Of a stretch of 25,885 nucleotides of DNA, positions 6,977 through 14,525 are shown one piece after another. The notes beneath the pieces are model-generated. The model was not told where the DNA came from, ran no database searches, and worked only from the letters and a program-made list of their open reading frames with translations. The DNA lies in assembly GCA_041687755.1 (NCBI GenBank), contig JBDNJM010000184.1, positions 1 through 25,885 on the forward strand, given 5' to 3'. Position numbers and translations under genes: made by a program. Every line of letters starts with the position of its first letter. Position 1 is the first letter of the stretch. Source of the DNA: JBDNJM01 sp041687755 (GTDB lineage Bacteria; Planctomycetota; UBA1135; GCA-002686595).

Positions 6977-9900
6977 ATGTCTTTCTTGATGCTTGCTCTC
7001 GCCGGCGCCGTTGGCTCCGCGCTGCTTCTGACCCGTCGTCCCTGGCTCGCCTGGGTGGTGACCGTACCCATCCTGCTGGTCCTGTGGGGCCTGCGCGGCG
7101 GCAACGCGGAACCGCTCTTCTGGACCGGCACGCTGCTGTACATGTCGATCTCGATGCTGCCGGCCTTCCCGCCGTGGAAGCGCTCGCTGTTCGAGGTCTC
7201 CGAGGCCCGCTGGATGCGGCTCAGCTTCCGTGCGGAGAAGCGCGTCCTCGCGGCCGACCCCCTGCGCGGTACGGCACCGGCCGTCGCCGTCGCCACGCTC
7301 GCGCCGCTCGAGCCGCTCCCCGAACGCCCGAGCGTTGCGCCCGGCGACGGCGAGCCGCTCGCACCCTCGCGACCCGCGATCCACGACGAGACGCTCTTCG
7401 CGAGTGAGTCGTGGCTCGAGGACGAGTTGGATTCGGTGCTGTGCATCCTGGACGATCCGGAGGACACCGATACGCCCGCGCCCAAGGCGCAGCGCCCGGC
7501 GCCGCGCGACCTCGCCACCGTCGAGGCGGCTCAGGCTCCCGGCACGGTCGAGCAGCCCGAGCCCGTTCACGAAGTGGACGCCGAAGACCAGGCGATCGTC
7601 GAAGCCATGCAGCAGGCGTTGATCGAGGAGTCGCTGATCGACGACCTCGAGCTGGACATCGAGCTGCGCGACGACGCGACCGAACACCGCGCCGCGCTCG
7701 CCTTCGCCGCCGCGATTGAGCAGACCGCCGGGGCAGACGTGCCCGAGCCGCTGGTGAGCGCCGAACCGACGGCGAAGACCCCCGCCGCCGCGCCGGCCGA
7801 ACCAATCCCCGAGGCGATGGTCGAAGCCACGGCCTCCCTCGCCCCGGAGCTCCAGGACCTCCAGGCCGAGCTGACCGCCAAGCTCGACGCCATCGCCGAG
7901 GAGGCTCTCGTGCACGAGGAGCTCGAGGACATCACGCCCATCGTCGCCGCTCTGCAGGCCGAACTGGCCCAGGCCGATCCGCTGCAGAACGCGAGCTACG
8001 AGTACGACGTCGACGCAGCCCCGGCCATCAAGGTCTACGAGCTTTCCGAGGGCATGTGCCAGCGCTCCACCCTCACCGACGACGACTTCGAGGCCGCCGC
8101 GCCGAAGCCCGGAGACACCGCGGAGGCCGAGCCCAACGCCTACGACCTCGACGCGGCCGCCCTAGCCCTCGCCGCCCACCAGCTCGACGCCGACCGCGGC
8201 GCGGACCTCGAGGCGCGGCTGGAGCAGGCCTGGCAGGACGCCACCCAGCAGGCGGCGGAATCACTCCACGCGGAGGTTCTCGCGCCGGAGCCGGAATCCA
8301 TCGTCGAGGCGCTGAGCGAGCCGATCGCTGAGCCCACCATCGAGCCGATCGATGCATCGATCATCGAGTCCGTCGCTGGCTCGATCGTCGAGCCCATCGC
8401 GGAGTCGGCTTCCGAATCCATCGCTGAATCCGTCGCTGATGCGCTCATCGAGCCCATCGCGGAATCTATCGCCAGGCCGATCGTTGAGTCCTTCGCTGAC
8501 TCCTATACCGAGCCCAACATTGAGCCGGCTGCCGAACCCATCGCAGAATCCGTAGCCAAGTCGATCATCGAGTCCTTCGCTGATTCGATCGTCGAGCCCA
8601 TCGCGGAGTCGGTCACCGAATCCGTTACCGAGCCGACGATCGACCTGTCCTCATTGATCGAGTGCGGACCCGCGATCGTCGATCAGCCCTTCGAGAGCCC
8701 GACCATCGAGGTCGGCGCACCTGCGCCGACTGCCGCCGCGGAACGCCAGCTCGTCGACGAGTACGAGATGGACGCCGCGAGCGAAGCCGTCTTCGCCGAC
8801 GGCTGGGCGAACTCCGCAGCGATCGAAGAGCCCTTCCCGACACAGGAGTCCCTACGGCTGCTCGCGCTCAAGTTCCCCACGAGTGAGATCGCGCTGGACC
8901 CCGCCAACGCGCCCGATCCCGAGGAGACCGCACTGATCGCGCTCGACCGCGAGACCGTCGTCTCCGCGATCGCACGGACGGAGGCCGGCGAAGCGTCCGA
9001 AGTCCTCAACCACGACGCCACGGTCGCTTTCGACCAAGAAGATGCCGGCGCCTTTCACCAAGAAAATGCCGGCGCCTTTCACCAAGAAGATGCCGGCGCC
9101 TTCCACCAAGAAGACGCCGTCGCCTACGAGCAACAGGACCCCGTCGCTCCCGACCAAGAGATCATCGAGCAACCCATCGAAGCCGCGATCGTCCTGAACA
9201 GCGAAGTCGCAATCGATGACGAGCCCATCGCGGCCGAGACCGAGCCACGCGTGCTCCGCTGGAGCCCGCGTCTGCTCGGCACGCCCACGATCGACGCCGA
9301 GCCCATCGCTCAGTCCGCGGAGCCCGTCGAGCAAGCCCAACCGGAACAAGCCCAAGCGGAGCCGGCCGCCCAAGAGCACGTCCCCGCAGAACCCGTCGCG
9401 GAGGCTCCCGCCGAACCCGCCCCGGACGCTCCGCTGCCGGCCGAGCCCGCTGGGCTCCCGACCGCAGAGTCCGGCCCCTACGGTGACGAGTCGCCGCTGA
9501 GCGAGGACCTGGACCGCGCACCCGCCGCGCTGCCCCAGTTCGCGCCGACCCCCAAGCCCAGTGCCGGGCCCTCCGCCCAATCCCGCGGCGGCCCTTCCAT
9601 CGGAACGTCGCTGGCCGAACTCTTCGGTAATCGCCAGGCCCCGCGCTCGGCCCCGTCCCCGGCCTCCGTCCTCGGCGACGCGCTGGAGTCCGCGTTCCTC
9701 GAAGAAGACGGACTCCCGGAGTTCGATCCAAGCGCTTCGATCGAGTTCGAGTCCCCGGCTGGAGGCACCGCGACCCGTCCTGCAATTCCGAAGCCCCGGG
9801 AGCGCCGCGCCCGGAAGGTTCGCCTAAACGGTCCATCCGCGGAGGCGGCCGTCGAACCCGGCACCCAGAACCTCGAGGCCCTTGAGCGCCTGCGCACCTC

Positions 9901-10138
9901 CGCCCGCCGGGCCGCCCGCCTCGACCTCGTCGAGGGCCTGTTCGGCCGCCCGATGCCCGCGGATGCCCGCGCCCTCGACGCTGCCGCCCAGCGACTCGTC
10001 GGGAACCTGCGCGTCGATGACCTCGAGGCCGTGCTGCGTTCCGCTCCGCGGGACTTCACCGATCTCGAGCGCCTCCTCGGAGGTCTGGGCCGCACCCGTT
10101 CCGGTTCCGGGGACTCCCCGAACGTTGCGCAGTCCTAG
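6977..10138 (+). CDS. Large acidic repeat-rich protein with FadE-like N-terminal membrane anchor
   Basis: This 1053-residue protein is of unknown function. Residues about 1-60 hold two or three hydrophobic segments that resemble the N-terminal anchor of the next gene (shared RPWL, then PLFW, then a P-x-x-x-x-x-LF end), and that of FadE-type dehydrogenases in general. The remaining ~950 residues are very acidic and Ala/Glu/Pro-rich, with little sign of globular folds. They contain 29 in-phase tetrapeptide repeats (8294-8641) and four 8-residue repeats (9029-9124). The last ~80 residues are different: Arg-rich and probably helical (RLRTSARRAARLDLVEGLFG, then DDLEAVL and DLERLLGGLG). ATG 6977 is chosen because upstream in-frame sequence overlaps the previous gene and looks non-coding. 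The gap to the next gene is 32 bases, so the two are probably co-transcribed. Confidence 0.75.
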   Translation: MSFLMLALAGAVGSALLLTRRPWLAWVVTVPILLVLWGLRGGNAEPLFWTGTLLYMSISMLPAFPPWKRSLFEVSEARWMRLSFRAEKRVLAADPLRGTAPAVAVATLAPLEPLPERPSVAPGDGEPLAPSRPAIHDETLFASESWLEDELDSVLCILDDPEDTDTPAPKAQRPAPRDLATVEAAQAPGTVEQPEPVHEVDAEDQAIVEAMQQALIEESLIDDLELDIELRDDATEHRAALAFAAAIEQTAGADVPEPLVSAEPTAKTPAAAPAEPIPEAMVEATASLAPELQDLQAELTAKLDAIAEEALVHEELEDITPIVAALQAELAQADPLQNASYEYDVDAAPAIKVYELSEGMCQRSTLTDDDFEAAAPKPGDTAEAEPNAYDLDAAALALAAHQLDADRGADLEARLEQAWQDATQQAAESLHAEVLAPEPESIVEALSEPIAEPTIEPIDASIIESVAGSIVEPIAESASESIAESVADALIEPIAESIARPIVESFADSYTEPNIEPAAEPIAESVAKSIIESFADSIVEPIAESVTESVTEPTIDLSSLIECGPAIVDQPFESPTIEVGAPAPTAAAERQLVDEYEMDAASEAVFADGWANSAAIEEPFPTQESLRLLALKFPTSEIALDPANAPDPEETALIALDRETVVSAIARTEAGEASEVLNHDATVAFDQEDAGAFHQENAGAFHQEDAGAFHQEDAVAYEQQDPVAPDQEIIEQPIEAAIVLNSEVAIDDEPIAAETEPRVLRWSPRLLGTPTIDAEPIAQSAEPVEQAQPEQAQAEPAAQEHVPAEPVAEAPAEPAPDAPLPAEPAGLPTAESGPYGDESPLSEDLDRAPAALPQFAPTPKPSAGPSAQSRGGPSIGTSLAELFGNRQAPRSAPSPASVLGDALESAFLEEDGLPEFDPSASIEFESPAGGTATRPAIPKPRERRARKVRLNGPSAEAAVEPGTQNLEALERLRTSARRAARLDLVEGLFGRPMPADARALDAAAQRLVGNLRVDDLEAVLRSAPRDFTDLERLLGGLGRTRSGSGDSPNVAQS
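8294..8641 (+). repeat. 29 in-phase tetrapeptide (12-bp) repeats
   Basis: Reading in frame, every four residues fit a loose consensus [E/D]-[S/P]-[I/V/F]-[A/V/I/T]: EPIA, ESVA, ESIA, ESFA, DSIV, EPTI and so on. There are 29 consecutive units with no phase break. Codons differ between copies (gag/gaa, tcc/tcg, atc/gtc), so the repeat is kept at protein level and is not a recent DNA expansion. Confidence 0.9.
9029..9124 (+). repeat. Four 24-bp tandem repeats encoding F-H-Q-E-D-A-G-A
   Basis: Units start at 9029, 9053, 9077 and 9101. The encoded octapeptides are FDQEDAGA, FHQENAGA, FHQEDAGA and FHQEDAVA. The middle copies are nearly identical at DNA level, which suggests recent unequal crossing-over or slippage. 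There are no spacers between units, so this is not a CRISPR array. Confidence 0.9.
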
Positions 10139-10170
10139 GGACCCCCCTCAGCCTCGACACTAGGCCCCCC

Positions 10171-12300
10171 ATGCTGGCCCTCCTCCCCCTGCTCGTCTCC
10201 GCCCCGCTAGCGATCGCTCTGATCGCGCGTGAGCGGCCGTGGCTGGGCTACCTGCTGGGCGGCAGCCTGCTGCTCTTGTCGCGCGCCCTCGCCGGCGCCG
10301 GCGCGAGCCCCCTCTTCTGGATCGCCCAGGCCACGTTCTTCGTAAGCGCCGTCCTGACCGGCATCCCCAGCTTCCGCACTCACCTGTTCGCCGGCCCGCT
10401 CGCGCGGCGCCTCGGGCCGCGCCTGCGCGCGGTCGCGACCCTGCGCCGCGCCGAGCACGGCGCCGAGCGCGCCCAGGTCCTGCAGCCCGGGCCCGACCAG
10501 CTGCTGCTGGACGGACCCCGCGGCTGGGAGCGCTTCCTCCAGCTCCAGGCGCCGCCGCTCTCCCACGCAGAGCAGAACTTTCTCGACGGCCCGATCGAGC
10601 GGCTGACCACCGGACTCACGAACGGCTCGATCACCGCCGCCGAAGGGCGCGAGCATTTGCTCGCCGAGCGCATCGCCGGACTCCAGCTCTCCCAGCGCGA
10701 CGGCGGCCGCGGCTTCTCCGACGCCGCCTGGTCCCGCTGCGTCCAGCGCATCGCGCTCGCCCACCCCGTCCTCGGGGCCTGGGTCGCCACCGCGAGCTGT
10801 GGCGCCGCCGCCCACCTGCTCCGCGACCTCGGCAGCCCCCGTCAACGCCAGGCGCTGCTGCCCGAACTCGCCCGCGCCCGCGCGTGCTTCGCCCTCGTCG
10901 CCGGCGCCCCCTCGGGCGCGGCCAGCGGCGGCGGCGTGATCGAGCGCGGTGCAGCGACCGGTGCACCGCAACTGCGCATCGATCTGATCGCCGGTGCCGT
11001 CCCGCTCGCCGCCTGCGCCACGCACGTCATCGCCGTGCTGCAGATCGACGACCCCGAACGCCTGCTCGGCGAAGAGCGCGAGTTCGGCGCCCTCGCCGTG
11101 GTCCTGCCGCGCGACCTGTCCGGCCTCGAGCTGCCGCCGCACTCGAACGAGCTCGACCCCATCCGCTGCATGGGTCCCCTGCGCATCCGGGCCTGCCGGA
11201 TCGGCCTCGAACACGTCCTCGGTGGACCGGAGAGCGCGCCGCGCACGCCGCTCAGCCTCGCCGCGGCCCTGACCCACAGTCGTGCGACAGTCCTGCCGAG
11301 CCTCGCCGCCGGCCTGGGCCAACGCGTCCTGCGCGACGCCCGCCCGGTGCAGCGCCAGCGCCTCGCCGCGCTCGCCCACCTGCTCGAATCCGGCCGCACC
11401 ATCGGTCAGGCGGCCGTCTCCGGCGGCGCTCGACCGGGCCCGTTCGCGGTGGACCTGCGCCGACGCACCGCCGAGCTGTGGCGCGAACTCGCCCTCGCGG
11501 GCAACGCCCAGCGCGCCGGGGACCTTCACGGCAACGCCCACACCGCTTCGCCCCACGATCTGCCCGACGCCCTCAGCATCGACGGCGAGCCCAACGGCCC
11601 CAGCGGCGAGGCCTGGTCCCACGGCGGAGCGCACCTGTTCGCGGAAGAGCTCGACTCCGAACTCGCCGCGCTCGACGCGCTCGACCTCGAAGCCTTTGAC
11701 CGCGCCGCCGCCGCCCACCTCACGCGCCTCAGCGGTCGGTCCGCGCGCACCTGGATCGACGGCCTGCGCCGCGGGCACGCCGCCAAGTCCGCCGTCCCCG
11801 GCATCGCCGCCAACCTATTCCGTCGCGTCGAGCACGTCTCGCGCAGCCAGGCGCTGGCCTCCGAGCTGATTCCCCTGGGCCTCGGCTCCGACCTGCCGCG
11901 CGCCGCCGCCATCACCGATCGCCTCTCCGACGCCCGCGGCTGGATCACCCTCGCCGCCGCCTCCCTGCGCGAGTTTCACGCGCGCAGCCAGCGCGAGCTC
12001 GAGCGCCCGACCGTGACCGCCGCGGTCGACCTGGCCCTCGGCCGCGCGACGCGCCTGCTCGACGAGGCCCTCGACGGCCTGCCGCGCCGCCGCCAAGCCC
12101 GCGCGCTGCGCCTGCTGCTGTTCCCGCTCGGCCGCCCCAGCCCGGAAGAGCGAGCCGCGGAGCCTCCCCCGCAGCCCACCCCCGTCCCCCCGGTCGAGCT
12201 GCGCCCCGTCGCGAGCGCCCCGGCGAGCCCTGCCGAGCCGGCACTCCCCGCCGAGTCCGCCCCCGAAGCCGAGGAGCCCGTCCTCAGCTCGCAAAGCTGA
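10171..12300 (+). CDS. FadE-like acyl-CoA dehydrogenase homologue, probably catalytically dead
   Basis: This 709-residue protein follows the FadE layout throughout. It has an N-terminal membrane anchor (residues 1-70), then LSHAEQNFLDGPIE (E. coli FadE: LTAEEQAFLDGPVE), CFAL at residue 239, DDPERLLG, and GPLRI...HVLGGPE. C-terminal to these come GGAHLF...DLEAFDRA, LRRG, and a LLLFPLGRP ending (FadE: VVIFPTGRH). The functional motifs are eroded. The FAD/substrate segment after CFAL lacks the TSxxAGSD form and reads VAGAPSGAAS. The catalytic VEGANILTR region reads IDGEPNGPS, with Glu replaced by Asp471 and the flavin-contacting Arg lost. The preceding barrel region is shortened. A Pro/Ala/Glu-rich tail ends the protein. 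FadE-type beta-oxidation activity is therefore unlikely; a structural or acyl-CoA-sensing role is an inference. ATG 10171 follows TAGGCC and a run of C. Confidence 0.75.
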   Translation: MLALLPLLVSAPLAIALIARERPWLGYLLGGSLLLLSRALAGAGASPLFWIAQATFFVSAVLTGIPSFRTHLFAGPLARRLGPRLRAVATLRRAEHGAERAQVLQPGPDQLLLDGPRGWERFLQLQAPPLSHAEQNFLDGPIERLTTGLTNGSITAAEGREHLLAERIAGLQLSQRDGGRGFSDAAWSRCVQRIALAHPVLGAWVATASCGAAAHLLRDLGSPRQRQALLPELARARACFALVAGAPSGAASGGGVIERGAATGAPQLRIDLIAGAVPLAACATHVIAVLQIDDPERLLGEEREFGALAVVLPRDLSGLELPPHSNELDPIRCMGPLRIRACRIGLEHVLGGPESAPRTPLSLAAALTHSRATVLPSLAAGLGQRVLRDARPVQRQRLAALAHLLESGRTIGQAAVSGGARPGPFAVDLRRRTAELWRELALAGNAQRAGDLHGNAHTASPHDLPDALSIDGEPNGPSGEAWSHGGAHLFAEELDSELAALDALDLEAFDRAAAAHLTRLSGRSARTWIDGLRRGHAAKSAVPGIAANLFRRVEHVSRSQALASELIPLGLGSDLPRAAAITDRLSDARGWITLAAASLREFHARSQRELERPTVTAAVDLALGRATRLLDEALDGLPRRRQARALRLLLFPLGRPSPEERAAEPPPQPTPVPPVELRPVASAPASPAEPALPAESAPEAEEPVLSSQS

Positions 12301-12311
12301 CGCCGGCGACC

Positions 12312-12317
12312 TAAGGT
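12312..12317 (+). promoter_or_regulatory. Candidate -10 element (TAAGGT) before the 12327 lipoprotein gene
   Basis: TAAGGT fits TANNNT and ends 9 bases before ATG 12327, with no Shine-Dalgarno in between. If used, it would give an internal, near-leaderless transcript inside the 6977-13699 run. This is weak evidence on its own. Confidence 0.2.
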
Positions 12318-12326
12318 GCGCGCCTC

Positions 12327-13217
12327 ATGGACGCGCGCCAACGACCCCTCTCTCCGACGACCGGCTCGGAAGCCCCGCCCCGCGCGGGCACCCGGCGTCG
12401 CCTTCAGTCCATCCGCACTGTTCTGGCACTGAACGGGGTCCTGACCCTCGCGGCACTGCCCAGCTGCATCCCGACCACCCCCATCGGGCCGCCATTCGTG
12501 CTGTTGACCGTTGAGCTGCCCGCGGGCACCGCAGCCACCGCGGGCTCCACGCCGCTCAGCACCTCCGACGATGCGCTCTTGGACCTCGCGCGGGCGGTCA
12601 CCTCCGCCGGGGTCGAGCGGCTGCCCGGCGCGCCGTTCTCGCTGCGCCTGCCCGGGTCGGCCCTCACGTTCCCCGAACGCCTGACCCTCGAGGAGTACGA
12701 GACGGCCGCGTACCTGACCCAGGCCGAGTTCGACGAGCCCTCGGGCCTGCTGCAGGGCTTCTTCCACCTGCACGACCTCGATTCGTTCGTCGCCGCCGAC
12801 AGCCCCGATCCGCTGGAGACGGCCATTGAAGGCACCCGGCGGTTCGTCACCGAAAAGCTGCCGCGCCCGATGGAGGACCCGCCGTTTGTCTGGCTGCACC
12901 TGGACCTCAGCGAGGACGCGAACCCGATGGCCCGCCTGGAGGCCGCCCGCGCCGTGGCGCTCGAGGCGCTGGCGCCGGCGCCCATCTGGATGCTGGCCGA
13001 GCTGCGCCTGGACGCCGAGGGCGAGAGCGCGCTGGTGCTGACCCGCGAGAGCGGGTCCGTCGAGCTGCCGAACCTCCCGCTCGAGCCGGCCGGGCTGGGC
13101 GCGCTCCTGTTTCAAGAGCTGGGCCTCCCCGAGCCCGAGCCCGCCGCGGAGCCCCAGTCCTCTGCGGAGCCCCAGTCCTCCGCGGAGCCCCAGTCCTCTC
13201 CGGAGGTGGACCAGTGA
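12327..13217 (+). CDS. Hypothetical lipoprotein with EPQSSA C-terminal repeats
   Basis: This 296-residue protein is not one I recognise. After an unusually long, Arg-rich N-region (about 30 residues) comes a hydrophobic stretch and a lipobox ending in Cys (LAALPSC, residue 47), so it is likely an outer-envelope lipoprotein. Starting at a later codon would shorten the N-region, but no obvious ATG exists before the hydrophobic core. The body is acidic, with short motifs such as FFHLHDLDSF and FVWLHLDLSED, and has no known domain by eye. The C-terminus is a low-complexity Glu/Pro/Gln/Ser tail with a triplicated EPQSSA unit. It starts 26 bases after the FadE-like gene and its stop overlaps the next start (TGATG), so it belongs to the same run. 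Confidence 0.6.
   Translation: MDARQRPLSPTTGSEAPPRAGTRRRLQSIRTVLALNGVLTLAALPSCIPTTPIGPPFVLLTVELPAGTAATAGSTPLSTSDDALLDLARAVTSAGVERLPGAPFSLRLPGSALTFPERLTLEEYETAAYLTQAEFDEPSGLLQGFFHLHDLDSFVAADSPDPLETAIEGTRRFVTEKLPRPMEDPPFVWLHLDLSEDANPMARLEAARAVALEALAPAPIWMLAELRLDAEGESALVLTRESGSVELPNLPLEPAGLGALLFQELGLPEPEPAAEPQSSAEPQSSAEPQSSPEVDQ
13146..13199 (+). repeat. Three 18-bp tandem repeats (A-E-P-Q-S-S)
   Basis: Units begin at 13146, 13164 and 13182, each reading GCGGAGCCCCAGTCCTC plus one variable base. They are nearly identical, so the expansion is recent. They encode the hydrophilic end of the lipoprotein. Confidence 0.9.
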
Positions 13218-13699
13218 TGCGCCCCCTGCTCCTCGCCCTCGCCGCCCTGCTCACGCTCCCGGCGTGCCGACTGAAGACCGAGGTCTGCGCCTCGCACTTC
13301 AACTCCGGCCGGACCTGGAGCGTGCGCTTCTACCGCGACGGCCTCCCCGGCAAGAAGTGGATCGTCTGGTACGCCAACGGAAACCCCTACTTCGGATCGG
13401 GTTACATCGCCGGAGCCCGCGACGGCCAGTGGGACACCGCCGCCGTGGACGGCCGCGAAATCCTGATGCGCACCTACCTCGAGGACGAGCTCCAGGGCCT
13501 CTGGCGCCGGCGCTACACCGATGGGTCGCCGATGGAAGAGGGCGAGCTCGAGAACGGCCTGCGCACAGGGACCTGGCGGCGCTATCACCCCGACGGGTCG
13601 CTCGCCGAGGAGGCGGAGTACCGCGAAGGCCTCTACGCGGGCGCGGTCCGCCGCTTGAACCCCTCCGGAGAGGTCCTGTTCGAGGCGACCTACCCCTAA
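13217..13699 (+). CDS. Small lipoprotein with MORN_2/YwqK-type repeats
   Basis: This 160-residue protein begins with a short signal and lipobox (LLTLPAC, Cys at residue 16). The rest is made of MORN_2-like units as in the YwqK family: W-x-V-R-F-Y-R-D-G, W-I-V-W-Y-A-N-G-N-P, W-R-R-R-Y-T-D-G-S-P-M-E-E-G, W-R-R-Y-H-P-D-G-S-L and RRLNPSGEVLFEATY. Such repeats form elongated beta sheets. Their role in YwqK proteins is not well defined, despite a frequent toxin-antitoxin label. ATG 13217 overlaps the upstream stop by one base (TGATG); GTG 13214 directly before it is possible but less likely. It is the last gene of the 6977-13699 run. Confidence 0.75.
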   Translation: MRPLLLALAALLTLPACRLKTEVCASHFNSGRTWSVRFYRDGLPGKKWIVWYANGNPYFGSGYIAGARDGQWDTAAVDGREILMRTYLEDELQGLWRRRYTDGSPMEEGELENGLRTGTWRRYHPDGSLAEEAEYREGLYAGAVRRLNPSGEVLFEATYP

Positions 13700-14055
13700 G
13701 GCCGGGACAACGGAGCGCCTGTTGCTCGGACGCAGCGAGTCCTAAGGAGGGAGAGCTCGGAGCCCGGATCGCCCTCAGCGTCCGGTGAAGAGCTGTCACG
13801 CCCCTGCCAGCAAGCAGCTTGCGCTGAAACGCCCCCGCCGCTTGTGGAGCCCCTGCTGGCGACTCCGGCCCGCGAACCACGCTCCAGATCGAGACAACCG
13901 CAGAAGCTCCGCGGGATCTTGACCCCCCCCTCACGCGCTCGGGGCATGCTGCGCGGCTGGTCGCCCCTCCCAAAACTCCCCAGGGGCCACCCAAAAAGGA
14001 ATTCGTCGCCCTCGCCTGCGGCCCGTCCCCTAGAAAAGCCGATTCCTAGACCGCG
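13700..14055. other. 356-bp intergenic region with no gene seen
   Basis: Open frames exist on both strands, but they are Arg/Pro/Ser-rich and have no protein-like pattern, as expected by chance at this GC content. A TTGACC at 13919-13924 could be a -35 box, but no matching -10 lies at 16-18 bases. A TAGACC sits at 14047-14052, only 3 bases before the next ATG. I see no terminator hairpin. Confidence 0.5.
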
Positions 14056-14328
14056 ATGCCTCCCTTGCCCCATCTCCCGACCCCGGCCCTTGCGGCCCGT
14101 GTGCGTCGAACCCGGATGCCCAAAGCGCTCGCCTGCGCCCTGGGCTATCCGCTGATGGTTCTGGGAGCTCTGCTGGTGCTCACCCCCCTGCCAGGAGGCG
14201 CCCTTTTCGCCGCGGGCCTCGGAATCCTGGCCGAGCACGCCCGCTTCGCCCGCGAGGCCCTAGTCCGCGGCCGCCGCCGGCTGCGCCTGGCCCGCCGTCG
14301 AGTCGTTCTCGCGCTGGGCCTTGCCTAG
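14056..14328 (+). CDS. Small PGPGW-like transmembrane protein
   Basis: This 90-residue protein has a central hydrophobic hairpin: YPLMVLGALLVLTPLPGGAL then FAAGLGILAEHARFAREAL, followed by an Arg-rich tail. This matches the pattern of the putative transmembrane PGPGW family, in which a helix ends in P-L-P-G-P-G and the second helix reads into ...LA.E...AR. Here the motif is PLPGGA, so the second Pro is missing. Family function is unknown. ATG 14056 gives the listed length; ATG 14116 (MPKALACALG) would remove 20 Pro/Arg-rich residues and may be the true start. Confidence 0.6.
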   Translation: MPPLPHLPTPALAARVRRTRMPKALACALGYPLMVLGALLVLTPLPGGALFAAGLGILAEHARFAREALVRGRRRLRLARRRVVLALGLA

Positions 14329-14355
14329 GAATCCCCCCCGCGGGATATCCTGACA

Positions 14356-14382
14356 GGGCTCGTCCGTAGGCCGGGTGAGCCC
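14356..14382 (+). terminator. Weak hairpin after the small membrane-protein gene
   Basis: Bases 14356-14366 pair with 14372-14382 (GGGCTC against GAGCCC at the base, with two G-U pairs inside) around a 5-base loop. A T-run occurs only about 24 bases later, so this is not a canonical intrinsic terminator. It lies between two genes in the same direction. Confidence 0.3.
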
Positions 14383-14525
14383 GTCGCCGGCTGACCTTGC
14401 CCGGACTTTTTCGCGTTTTACGAAACTGTCCTTCCCGGGGCGACACCATCCCTTGCGTCGCGACGGTTCTCCGGTCTCTGTTGCGGCACTCCTCTCCCCC
14501 AGTAACAGCGCAGACCCTAGGGATC

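Noticed and set aside
5920..7518. 532-residue minus-strand open frame
   Set aside because: It is a shadow of the BNR lipoprotein and the acidic protein genes, with no domain or signal pattern.
9029..9124. Possible CRISPR-like array
   Set aside because: Units are contiguous without spacers, a multiple of three, and in frame inside a gene.
13696..14238. 180-residue minus-strand open frame in the 13700-14055 gap
   Set aside because: It is Gly/Arg/Ser-rich with no recognisable feature and overlaps the small membrane-protein gene antisense.
14397..14525. TTG start giving a 685-residue FG-GAP protein
   Set aside because: It would place 43 non-conserved residues before a clear signal peptide that begins at ATG 14526.
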